In this document: one piece after another, positions 54,940 to 64,000 of the stretch
Position numbering within the stretch: position 1 is the first letter of the stretch
Layout: every line of letters begins with the position of its first letter
Origin: Antilocapra americana
Taxonomy: Eukaryota; Chordata; Mammalia; Artiodactyla; Antilocapridae
DNA: 64,000 nt
Assembly (NCBI GenBank): GCA_007570785.1
Contig: ML661885.1
Location: 13,672,915 to 13,736,914 of the forward strand
Reading direction: 5' to 3'
Translations under genes and position numbers: made by a program
Notes under the pieces: generated by a model
Database searches by the model: none
What the model saw: the letters and a program-made list of their open reading frames with translations, nothing else
Told to the model about the DNA's origin: nothing

Positions 54940-55946
54940 CCCAGCTGCTAGTTTTTGTTTCTCTCTGCGCACACACCCAATTTAGGTTTTGTTTCTCATT
55001 CTCAGACTAATGGGTCTAAAATACTTCAAGCAACTCCAACTCTCAGAACCAGTAGGGTTTACTGTCTATAGAATCTAGTCCAAACTCCTTAAGCAGTTTT
55101 ATTTCTCATGCCTCCCTCGACATGTTACCTACTTTCTCACATACAGTGCCAAACAGTTTTAAAAAGGATTTTGTCCATTTAAACTGTGTCAGTTTGACCA
55201 CAGCCTTATAAGCACTGGCTGTTGCTGTTTTAAAGATGTCTTTATCATTTTATTAAGTGCAGAAAATAGTGCTTTATTTTAATTGGGAAATATTGGAGAT
55301 GCTTATAGGTGTGTGCTTGAAAAGTAATTTCCATGAACTGTCCAAATTCTTTGTCAATTTAAAAATATTCATTTACTGATTTATAAAAAGTGTTAACACC
55401 TTTTTCATATTTGCACTCTTCCAAGTGTTAGAAGTCCTCCAATTATGTTGATATTTCAAATTATGTTTTTCTTCATAGAAGCTTTTAATTTTGATGGAGT
55501 CCTGCTCCATCAAAAGCTTGATTGGCTTGACTGGCTCCTTGAAGATTTAGGGATAAGAGTTAATACTTAATCTAAGGTTGCTGGGAAGTTCTGATCTAAC
55601 TTTATACTCCTGGGAATATACATGCCAATGGAGTTGTAAGGAAAGTAGGATACAGGGCTCCTCCAATTCCCTTCTCTATGCTTTCGGATGATGGAGGCCC
55701 TCCTTACTCAGTCTAAGTCTAATCAATGGGAAAGACTACTCCCCCGAAATAGAAGTAAGTAACCAAGCTCTTTGCCAAGAGGAAGCTCTTGCCACGTGCA
55801 TATCACACTGTTTTCTGGCCAGGAGAGCCACTATCTCTGGACCCTGAATCTACGTTAAAGTGACACAGAGTACAGAGCTTTGGGCGAAATGCTTTTTAAG
55901 ATTATTTGAACTTAGTAAACATGAGACCTAGTGATCGATTTTTAAA
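54940..55946. other. Intron DNA, no recognised element
   Basis: About 1 kb without a clear repeat. 'gatggagtcctgctccatc' at 55493-55511 forms a small hairpin. Confidence 0.45.
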
Positions 55947-56137
55947 CAGCTGACCCTTGAACAACTTGAGATTAATCTGCCTATAATGGGTAGTCAGCCC
56001 TCTGTATCCATGCTGCCTCCATTCACAGCATCAACCAATCTCAGATTATAGTTCCGTATGTGGTATTTAATACTGAAAAGTATCCCTGTACCAATGGACT
56101 TGCACAGTTCAAACTAATGTTGTTCAAGGGTCAACTG
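55947..56137 (+). mobile_element. Small DNA transposon (MITE) with terminal inverted repeats
   Basis: The left end 'cagctgacccttgaacaact' and the right end, whose reverse complement begins 'cagttgacccttgaacaac', form inverted repeats of about 20 bp with one mismatch. It is 191 bp long with no coding capacity. The ends resemble Tc1/mariner (Tigger-type) mammalian elements. Family name not certain. Confidence 0.8.
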
Positions 56138-56814
56138 TATTCTATTTGCTGCTAGGGAGGACTCAGATAAAAGGAAAAGAGTATATTACTTCCTTAAAAG
56201 CAGATATTGCCACATTCAAGACTCAAGTATGCAAGGACATGGGGTGAGTAGGAAGAAGATGCCAATCAACACCGAGGCACCCTGAACTTTGGGACTCTCA
56301 AGGTCAACCTAAGTACACACACAAATTATCTTAAAAGGTGGTTTTTCAAGACAAAAATCATGAAGACTGAAAGAATGAATGAATGAAGAATGAGAGAGGT
56401 TGATTCTGATTCAGTGAGGAAAGGTTATCATGGCTCTCCAGAGGCAGGTGCATCAAGTTTTATGCTACTGGCCACAGGAACCATATACCTCCATCAGGTA
56501 TGTTTCTGTTAGTAATTTTTATATTTGGTTTTCTAGGTAGGGGAAAGCTGCTGGGTAAGGCCAAGTCCGGTTACAGTAACCAAGGAGGATTGTATCTTAC
56601 TCTAGATATAGGTTCTACAATCAACACAAGGTGAAAACCACCTATAATCAAAATTACCCCCAAATTCTCTCACCTGGACACACTGAGTAGCAAAGGGAGG
56701 GACATTGGGGTAAAGATCACACAGGCCCTGATGAGGCATGGAATTGACCTACCCATACTATTTAACTTCAATTCTCCTTTTTTAGAGTGGCAGTTGTCTA
56801 TAAATTTTAATACA
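56138..56814. other. Intron DNA, no recognised element
   Basis: No exon or repeat recognised. A GAAT-rich stretch at 56371-56391 is low-complexity. Confidence 0.4.
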
Positions 56815-56895
56815 GAGGTCAGTAAGGTGTTTTTCCTTTTCTTTTGGTAAAGAGTCAGCAAATGATTTTGTGGACCATATGGTCTCTGTGGCAAA
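56815..56895 (+). mobile_element. hAT-Charlie-like fragment
   Basis: 'tggtaaagagtcagcaaatg' followed by 'gtggaccatatggtctctgt' matches a common hAT-Charlie motif. About 80 bp remain, cut off by a BovB. Confidence 0.45.
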
Positions 56896-56896
56896 G

Positions 56897-57117
56897 ATGC
56901 AAAGGACCAACTCATTGGAAAAGACCCTGATGCTGGGAAAGATTGAGGGCAGGAGGAGAAGGGGACGACAGAGGATGAGACAGTTGGATGGCATCACCAA
57001 CTCAATGGACATGAGTTTGAGCAAGCTCTAGGAGATAGTGAAGGACAAGGAAGCCTGGTGTGCCGCAGTCCATAGGGTTGCAAAGAGTTGGACACGACTT
57101 AGTGACTGAACACCAAC
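56897..57117 (+). mobile_element. BovB 3' end fragment
   Basis: From 'atgcaaaggaccaactcatt' to 'cacgacttagtgactgaaca'. Low divergence. Confidence 0.9.
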
Positions 57118-57837
57118 AAGGAACAATTCACATAGCATCTCCATCATATTAGGTATCCTAAGTAATCTAGACACGATTTAAAGTATACAGGAGGGTGTGC
57201 ATATATGCAAACATTATGACATTCTATAAGGGACTTGACTATCTGTGAATTCGGTACTGGGTGGAGGGCCCACAGGAGCCAAACCCCCAGGATACTGGGG
57301 ACTACGGGGCAGGAAAATTAGGAAGTTTAGATGAAAGGGCAAATGGAAAGGGGGCATGGACATGTCCATGGTCTTTTCACAATGAACACTCAGATTATCC
57401 TTGACTTCCAGTGACCTCTGACAACCCTTCCTTCCCAGGCCTACCCCCTCAACACTGGTCCCCTGACAACACTGTAAAATGGATTCTCCTTTCCTATAAG
57501 TCAGCCTGGAACCAACCTCTCTACTCAGAGATCCTCAGAGTTAAAAAGTGCAATTTCTATTATTCTCAAAACTCTACAGAAATTCCAGTGGTGGCCTAAC
57601 CTTCACACTTGCTTTATCTGGTGACAGTCATTACCATGGAAAACAAACGCTCACAGCAGAGCACAGATGTATATACACATATACACATCTCATTCAGTTA
57701 ATCTGATTTTTTTCCAAGTAAAAAGGGAACAATGTTGGAAAACATCTTCAAAAAGATCTTTTAGAGACTGTTTTTGGAACGCAAGCTTTGGAACAAGTCA
57801 ATTTTAAAACAGCTACAAAGTCAGTCAATTTATGTAT
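57118..57837. other. Intron DNA, no recognised element
   Basis: About 720 bp, locally GC-rich at 57240-57310. A 62-codon frame at 57411-57599 has no known similarity or splice signals. Confidence 0.4.
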
Positions 57838-58046
57838 GTGTGATGTTAGTCGCTCAGCTGTGTCAGATTTTTTGTGACCCCATGGACTGTAGCCTGCCAG
57901 GCTCCTCTGTACATGGGATTTCCCAGGCAAGAATACTGGAATGGGTTGCCATTTCTTTCTCCAGGAGATCTTTATGACCCAGGGATTGAACCCAGATCTG
58001 CTGCAATACAAGCAGATTCTTTACCATCTGAGCCACCAGGGAAGCC
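57838..58046 (-). mobile_element. Bov-tA SINE
   Basis: Reverse copy from 'gtgtgatgttagtcgctcag' to 'gagccaccagggaagccc'. Confidence 0.9.
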
Positions 58047-58927
58047 CCCACCTTACTCATGCCTTGGATCTAAACTTCCATTCACACTGTCCTTCTCTTC
58101 TAGAGTTTGAGAAACGAATGGGGGGGAGGATTTTCTTATGTCTTTTCTTTTTAAATCAGTCATCAATGCCACATCTATACTGACAATGAACTATAACCTC
58201 TGATATTGACTAGTTTCACTTTTTCCACCTTCCCTTTCCCACTGTTGTGATCCGGAGAATTCTGACTAGGGAGACACCTCTAGTGTATGTTTTCAGTGAT
58301 GAAAGTTCCTAAACAGTGCTGATGCATCTTCTACTTACTTTCTTAGAATACTGCTATACCCTCATCTCTGCCCATCTGTGATGATGGCAGCTTCTCTTTC
58401 AGATTTGAACTTTCTTTCTTAAACTTTTAAAAGAAATGTATACAAGTAATGCTATCTTCTCCTAAAGTCTTAGTTCTGGCCAGTGTCCCTGGGTCTATTG
58501 CTCATGGATGTGTTTGATCAGATTCAGCTGGTATCCATGTACCAAGCCAGCTCCACAGACGTGTGGCCTGTGTATTCACAAGGGGCCCCAGGCTCAGAAA
58601 AGCCCTGCAAGTGGTTGAATGCCCTGCTGTGCTGTTTCTTTCTTTCTTAGAGTCTAGTGTTTATGTTATGGCAGGTACACTTTAATTTAAAAAATTTAAG
58701 ACATATAAAAAGTGGTTAGGGACTAATACCATTTGTATCAATAGCCGATAAAGGTCTAAGATTGTTTATCACACAGCAGGGTACAATAGTTGTGTTAATG
58801 CTAACAGGGCATCACAGAAATGAGTCTAAAAATTATCATTAGGTTTTATACAAACAACAGCATTTGCTGCTATTTTAGAATTTGGGGATATAGAGTCTGC
58901 TGTACTGTTTTGAAAGTCCTAATCTAA
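58047..58927. other. Intron DNA, no recognised element
   Basis: About 880 bp, no recognised exon or repeat. Confidence 0.45.
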
Positions 58928-59464
58928 GACTATGCCAAAGCCTTTGACTGTGTGGATCACAATAAACTGTGGAAAATTCTGAGAGACATGGGAATACCAG
59001 ACCACCTGACCTGCCTCCTGAGAAACGTGTATGCAGGTCAGAAAGCAACAGTTAGAACTGGTCATGGAGCAACAGACTGGTTCCAAATAGGAAAAGGAGT
59101 ACGTCAAGGCTGTATATTGTCACCCTGCTTATTTAACTTATACGAAGACTACATCATGAGAAATGCTGGGCTGGAAGAAGCACAAGCTGGAATCAAGATT
59201 GCCAGGAGAAATATCAATAACCTCAGATATGCAGATGACACCACTCTTTTGGCAGAAAGTGAAGAACTAAAGAGCCTCTTGAAGGAAGTAAAAGAGAGGG
59301 AAAAAGTTGGCTTAAGGCTCAACATTCAGAAAGCTAAGATTGTGGCATCTGGTTCCATTACTTCATGGCAAATAGATGGGGAAACAGTGGCTTCAAAATC
59401 ACTGCAGATGGTGATTGCAGCCATGAAATTAAAAGATCCTTACTCCTTGGAAGCAAAGTTATGA
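58928..59464 (+). pseudogene. BovB reverse transcriptase fragment with intact YADD
   Basis: A 170-codon open frame (58952-59464) covers RT motifs: GVRQGCILSPCLFNLY, then NLRYADDTTLLAESEE and KVGLRLNIQKAKIVAS. The catalytic YADD is present, unlike the copy at 16.7 kb. The endonuclease and most of the RT N-terminus are missing, so it is a dead fragment. Confidence 0.88.
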
Positions 59465-59775
59465 CCAACCTAGACAGCATATTAGAAAGCAGAGACATTA
59501 CTTTGTCAACAAAGGTCCGTCTAGTCAAGGCTATGGTTTTTCCAGTAGTCATGTAGGATGTGAAAGTTGGACTATAAAGAAAGCTGAACGCTGAAGAATT
59601 GACACTTTTGAACTGTGGTGTTGGATAAGACTCTTGAGAGTCCCTTGGACTGCAAGGAGATCCAACCAGTCCATCCTAAAGATCAGTCCTGGGTGTTCAT
59701 TGGAAGGACGGATGTTGAAGCTGAGACTCCAATACTTTTGGCCACCTGATGCGAAGAGCTAACTCATTTGAAAAG

Positions 59776-60169
59776 TCTTATAGATACTAAAACACCAGGT
59801 GGAAAAGTTAACTACATGATGACCACCAGACTTATAGCCAGGACTTGAGGTGCCACAATTCTGAGACCTGACCAAAAGAAATGGGAACAAGTGTACCCTG
59901 GAACTGAAGATTAATTATACCTAAAACAATCAAGATGATGCTAGCCAGACCACTGATGACCAATTGAAGATGACTGTTAGAGATGACTGTGCTCTTTCTG
60001 CATGTAACCCCACCACCCCTTCAACTCTGTCTACAAATGCTCTCACCCCCTGCTTGTCTGGGGAAGGGGAGGGAGTCAGGGTTAGGACAGATGTCTGCCA
60101 CCCTCCCCTGCAATTGCCAGCATCTGAAATAAAGAAAACTTTCCTTTCCAAAAAAAAAAAAGAGAGAAA
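59776..60169 (+). mobile_element. ERV LTR fragment ending in poly(A)
   Basis: Matches the LTR at 10.64-10.99 kb: 'caccaggtggaaaagttaac', 'ccctggaactgaag' and 'aaagaaaactttcctttcc'. It stops 16 bases after an AATAAA (60128-60133) and runs into about 12 A, where the other copy continues into U5. 'gaaaag' flanks it at 59770-59775 and 60170-60175. No viral reading frame is present. Confidence 0.8.
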
Positions 60170-60364
60170 GAAAAGACCCTGATGCTGGGAAAGACTGAGG
60201 GCAGGGGGAGAAGGGGATGACAGAGGATGAGATGGATGCATGGCATCATTGACTCAATGGACATGAGTTTGGGTAAACTCCAGAAGTTGGTGATGGACAG
60301 GCAGGCCTGGTGTGCTGCAGTTCATGGGGTCGCAAAGAGTCAGACACCACTGAACTGAACTGAA

Positions 60365-60659
60365 TCTATGAACAAAGGGCCTGCATCTTGTGCCCTTTGG
60401 CCCACAACCCTTTAGCCTTCCTGCCTGTGGCTGTCACAAACAAATCCCTGAGCCAGTGGAGCAAGCTCCACCTTGGGATTATGTGCTTAGAGCACCTACT
60501 TCATGCCAGGGAAGATGCTAAGTGCTGGGAATCCAACTGAACAAGACAGTGGTTCCCGCCCTGACAGAACCTCAGAGCTGCTGTGTTTACTGCATATCAA
60601 GGCATCACATGGGACAGCTTGCCACTCAGGACCAAGTATCCTTCTAGCCTCAAGTAAGA
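60365..60659 (-). mobile_element. L2 3' end fragment (reverse) in otherwise unassigned intron
   Basis: At 60478-60600, 'tagagcacctacttcatgcc', 'gatgctaagtgctgggaatc' and 'ggttcccgccctgacagaac' resemble the reversed L2 3' end. The remaining bases are unassigned. Confidence 0.5.
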
Positions 60660-62630
60660 AACCTGTCTCCCCAACCATTGAGAAAATAAAAGCACCCACT
60701 CTCCATGCTTTCCATGCCTGGGTAAACCCCCTGCCAGTACTTTTCAAGCACTGTCTCCTCCTCTCTTGTTAGGATGGACAAATTTCTGTGCTCCTAAAAC
60801 CAACCTCTCATTTGGGCATGAGACCCCAGCCCTGTCACCTACTTCAGCCAGTGTTCCTCTGGATCACTTACATATGCATACAAGCTCGATCTATTTCCTG
60901 CCTAAAAAAATATCCCTGACTTCTCCCTCCAGTTTCTGCACCATTTTTCTATGACCTTGTAATGGATAGCAGAAATAACTGAAAAAATTGGGTTTGCTGC
61001 ATAAATTTCTTCTCCTCCCATTCTCTTTTACATCCATTCTAATAATGCTGTTTTCTCCAGCCTGTTGCCAACACTCCCCTCTGTCAGTCAGTATTCCCAG
61101 TGATGGATTTCCCTGGTGGTCCAGAGATTAAGAATCTGCCTGCAAATGCAGGGGACACAGGTTCAATTCCTGGTCCAGGAAGATCCCACATGACTGGGGC
61201 AACTAAGCCTGTGTGCCACAACTGCTGAGGCCTGCACGCCCGAGTCCATGCTCTACAAGAAGAGAAGCCACCACAGTGAGAAGCCCATGCACTGCTGCTG
61301 GAGAGTAGCCCCCCTGCTCACCGCAGCCAGAGAGAGCCTGTGAGCAGCATCGAAGACCCAGCACTGCCAAAAAGAAAGAAAGAAGCAATTCTTAAAGAAA
61401 GAAGAAAGATCCCCAGGCATTCCTACTCTGTCAAAGCCAATGGTCAAGTCTCAAGTTCCATGTTTTCAAGCCTTCACCAGCATTACACCTGGCGGACCAC
61501 ACCTTACTCCCAGGCAACACTTACTTTCCACGGTCTTGTGCTCCCTCTGGCTCTCTCCCCTGCTGTATTCACACTCAGTACCCTGCTCAACTCATCAGCT
61601 CTAAATGGCATCTCTGTTGACAAATTTAGACTCTAAATGCTCCTGTGAACATCAGACTTACTTATCCAACAACTTCCTTGCCATCCCCGCTCTGGCTTTC
61701 TCAGAGGCATCTCAAACTCACATGTGCCAAACTGGAAAACCTTGATGTCCTCAATGCCACCTTCTCTCCCTGCCATTTTCCCATATTAGTCAATGGCAAA
61801 TGTGCTTTTCTAGCTGCTTGTACGCCAAACCATAATGTCACCCACGACTCCTCTCTTATTCTTCACATTCAATCCACAGACAAATCCCGGTAGCTGTACT
61901 CTTTAACCTCTCTCAGGTCTGACAGCCATCAGTGCCTCCACCCCAAGCCTGGCCCCCACTACATCTCACCTGGACCACTGGAAGCATCTCCTACATGATA
62001 GCCCTCAATCCCCATCTTGCCTTGCCCCGGCTCACTCTCTGCTCAACAACCAGACAGATTCCTTTTAAATGTCATGACATCTTGCTACTTCTCTGCTTAA
62101 ACATGCCTCATCACACTCAAAACAAAATCCAAAGTTCACCCCATGCCCACACGCCTGCTGTAATGTGGGCTCTGTACCTCCCACCCTCACCCCCACATGC
62201 TCCTCTGCCAATGCACTCCAACCACGCTGGCCTTCCTACTGCTCCCCAAATCCACCAAGCACAGTCCCCAGTCCAAGCCTTGGTAATTCTGTTTCCTCTC
62301 TCAGAAGAGGCTTCCCCTAAATACACAAGGTGTTTCTCTCCTCATCCCTTTTTGGGTATCTGCTAAAATGTCACTTTGCTGGACTGCAGTTCAGAAATAG
62401 TTCACCTGCTCTAACTCTTCTCTCTATGCACCATGTCATCCTTCCAAGTACTTCTGACTACTAAATGCATTTTTATATTTACTTATTGTCTGTGTTCCCT
62501 GGTAAAATGTAAACTCCCACATGGCAGAGACTTTATTTTGTTCACTGCTAAGTCCCCCGTGTCTAGAACAGAGTCTGGAAAATTCCAGAGGCTCAGTAAA
62601 GTTTGTTGTTGGATGAACTAACAATCTGGC
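60660..62630 (+). mobile_element. Long L2 LINE remnant, split by a CHR SINE
   Basis: L2 order is kept over about 1.7 kb: 'tcttctcctcccattctctt' near 61009, 'acactggcggacc'-type ORF2 remains near 61490, 'caaaacaaaatccaaagttc' near 62119, and 'cacgctggccttcctactgc' near 62223. The 3' end has 'gtctagaacagagtctgg'. Frames at 61340-62366 are decayed L2, not host genes. Confidence 0.7.
61105..61385 (+). mobile_element. CHR-type SINE, long form
   Basis: From 'gatttccctggtggtccaga' with a tRNA-like 'gacacaggttcaattcctgg', through 'caactgctgaggcctgcacg' and 'agaagagaagccaccacagt', to a short AAAGAAAG tail. Confidence 0.88.
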
Positions 62631-62714
62631 ACATTGAGCACCCCTGGTTCACAAAATGCACATGATCACATTGATATTCCCTGACGTAAAATCTAATTTT
62701 CAACACTCTCTTAA

Positions 62715-62906
62715 AGGATCTCCCTGGCAGTTCAATGGTTAAGACTTTGCCTCCCAATGCAGGGGGTGTTGTTTGGTCCCTGGTTGGGGAGCTAAGATCC
62801 CACATGCCTCATGGCTGAAAAACCAAAGCAGAAAATAGAAACAATATTGTAAACAAATTCAATGAAGACTTTAAAAAAATGGTCCATGTAAAAAACAACA
62901 ACAACA
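62715..62906 (+). mobile_element. CHR-type SINE (short form) with target duplication
   Basis: 'gatctccctggcagttcaat' head, 'gttgtttggtccctggttgg' and the tail module 'aacaatattgtaaacaaatt' ending in A-rich 'aaacaacaacaaca'. 'aacactctcttaa' flanks it at 62702-62714 and 62907-62919, a 13-bp target duplication. Confidence 0.9.
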
Positions 62907-63047
62907 AACACTCTCTTAAGGAATGTGTCACAGGTAAGTACATATCTATGTGGCTTCACGCTCATTCAGGGGCAATCTGACACACACACTCAGTTTCTTA
63001 TTCCATTTTCTGGGTTCAGTCAACTTCATCCTGTATAGAACTAGGAG

Positions 63048-63048
<1 letters not shown>

Positions 63049-63083
<35 letters not shown>
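63049..63083. repeat. (TA)n microsatellite at BovB 5' edge
   Basis: About 17 TA units directly before a BovB fragment. Confidence 0.95.
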
Positions 63084-63085
<2 letters not shown>

Positions 63086-63087
<2 letters not shown>

Positions 63088-63589
63088 TATGACAAACTTA
63101 GACAGTGTATTAACAGAGACATCACTTTGCTGACAAAGGTCCATATAGTCAAAGCTATGGTTTTTCCAGGAGTCATGTACAAAAGTGAGAGTTGGACCAT
63201 AAAGAAGGCTGAGCACTAAAGAATTGATGCTTTCGAATGATGATGCTGGAGAAGACTCTTGAGAGTCCCCGGGACAGCAAGGAGATCAAGCCAATCAATC
63301 CTGAATGAAATCAACCCTAAATATTCCTTGAAAGGACTGATGCTGAAGCACCAATGTTTTGGCCACCTGAAAGGAAGAGCTGACTCACTGGAAAAGACCT
63401 TGATGCTGGGAAAGACTGAGGGCAGGAGGAGAAGGGGACAACAGAGGATGAGATGGTTGGATGGCATCACTGACTCAATGGACATGAATCTGAACAAACT
63501 CTGGGAGATGGTGAAGGACAGGGAAGGCTGGCGTGCTGCAGTCCATGGGGTCACAAAGAGTGGGACGTGACTTAGTGACTGAACAACAA
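63086..63589 (+). mobile_element. BovB 3' end fragment
   Basis: From 'agttatgacaaacttagaca' through 'gctatggtttttccaggagt' to 'cttagtgactgaacaacaat'. 5' truncated in ORF2. Confidence 0.92.
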
Positions 63590-64000
63590 TTCTGTGTAAC
63601 CTGTTAGTGCTGTCATGTGAAGTGAATTGTTCAAAGTTACCTCTCTGGGCTCAGGTATCTCATTGATAAAGATAATCATAAAGTGACTTCCAGCTTAAGA
63701 AAGCTCTGATTCTTCAATGAAATTTAGTTTAAGTTTGTTCTGATAGAAGTGATACCATCATTGAGCTCATTCAAAAGGGTCTGTATTTTGAGCCTTGGAT
63801 GGACAGTCCTCTCCTATCCTTTCTATCCCACACTCATTTGCATCTTTTGATGCTGAGGATAAGCTTCACCTCCTTTATTAGTTTTTTCTTCAGACACTTT
63901 ACATAAGAAATCTCTGGTTCCTGAATTCTTCTGGACACTGTGCTGCTTCTCCTAACTCTAAGGATACTTTTTTTTTCCTGACTTGGTCATGACTTTTCTG
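63590..64000. other. Intron DNA, no recognised element
   Basis: No exon or repeat recognised. A T run lies at 63968-63976. Confidence 0.4.

Larger units (their letters stand above)
58928..60364 (+). mobile_element. BovB split by an LTR-derived insertion
   Basis: 58928-59775 runs from the RT domain ('gactatgccaaagcctttga') to 'gctaactcatttgaaaag'. 60170-60364 continues from 'gaaaagaccctgatgctggg' to the 'ctgaactgaactgaa' tail. These parts are contiguous in other BovB copies. Confidence 0.93.

Noticed and set aside
61340..62366. Several 60-144-codon frames that could suggest an unannotated gene
   Set aside because: They lie in pyrimidine-rich decayed L2 and a CHR SINE. The frames do not follow one protein.

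Overview
The window is vertebrate nuclear DNA from a bovid or close ruminant relative (cattle, sheep or goat type). It holds 15 copies of the RTE-type LINE BovB, about 17 Bov-tA/Bov-A tRNA-derived SINEs, several CHR-type cetartiodactyl SINEs and ruminant L1 3' ends, over a layer of ancient mammalian L2, MIR and DNA-transposon remnants. Nothing prokaryotic is present. The species cannot be fixed from the sequence alone.

The only host gene I can support is EYA1 (eyes absent homologue 1), on the minus strand. Three consecutive coding exons are visible. Exon A (47562-47701, 140 bp) encodes the basic, Ser/Pro-rich linker before the Eya domain. Exon B (46167-46250, 84 bp) encodes the start of the phosphatase domain with the catalytic DLDET motif. 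Exon C (14383-14472, 90 bp) encodes the segment starting [14 protein letters not shown]. All have consensus splice sites and join in phase 0. The residues SYANRYGR and DPPTSVSL fit EYA1 as I recall it, not EYA4. The A-B intron is 1311 bp and the B-C intron is 31,694 bp. Everything below 14,383 and above 47,701 is probably also EYA1 intron, because I found no neighbouring exon.

Layout in + coordinates: 1-14,382 is intron with SINEs, L2 pieces, an old antisense L1 and an LTR near 10.2-11.06 kb. 14,383-14,472 is exon C. 14.8-21.0 kb is a BovB split by a 3.5-kb L1. 21-29.4 kb is mixed SINE, L2 and short L1 insertions. 29.5-33.4 kb is an old L1 with several later insertions inside it. 34-44.8 kb includes two BovB copies with 5' inversions. 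44.8-49.6 kb is a repeat-poor block holding exons A and B. 50.6-53.8 kb is a head-to-head pair of ancient L2s. 54-64 kb contains a BovB carrying an ERV LTR fragment that ends in poly(A), then a long L2.

No new biological system is apparent. The interesting signals are structural: retroelements inside retroelements with readable target-site duplications, twin-primed BovB copies, an accidental BovB-L1 reading frame, the poly(A)-ended LTR piece, opposite strand biases of LINEs and SINEs relative to EYA1, and a palindrome in the repeat-poor block near exon A. Repeat family names come from recognition by eye. Outer coordinates of old repeats are approximate.
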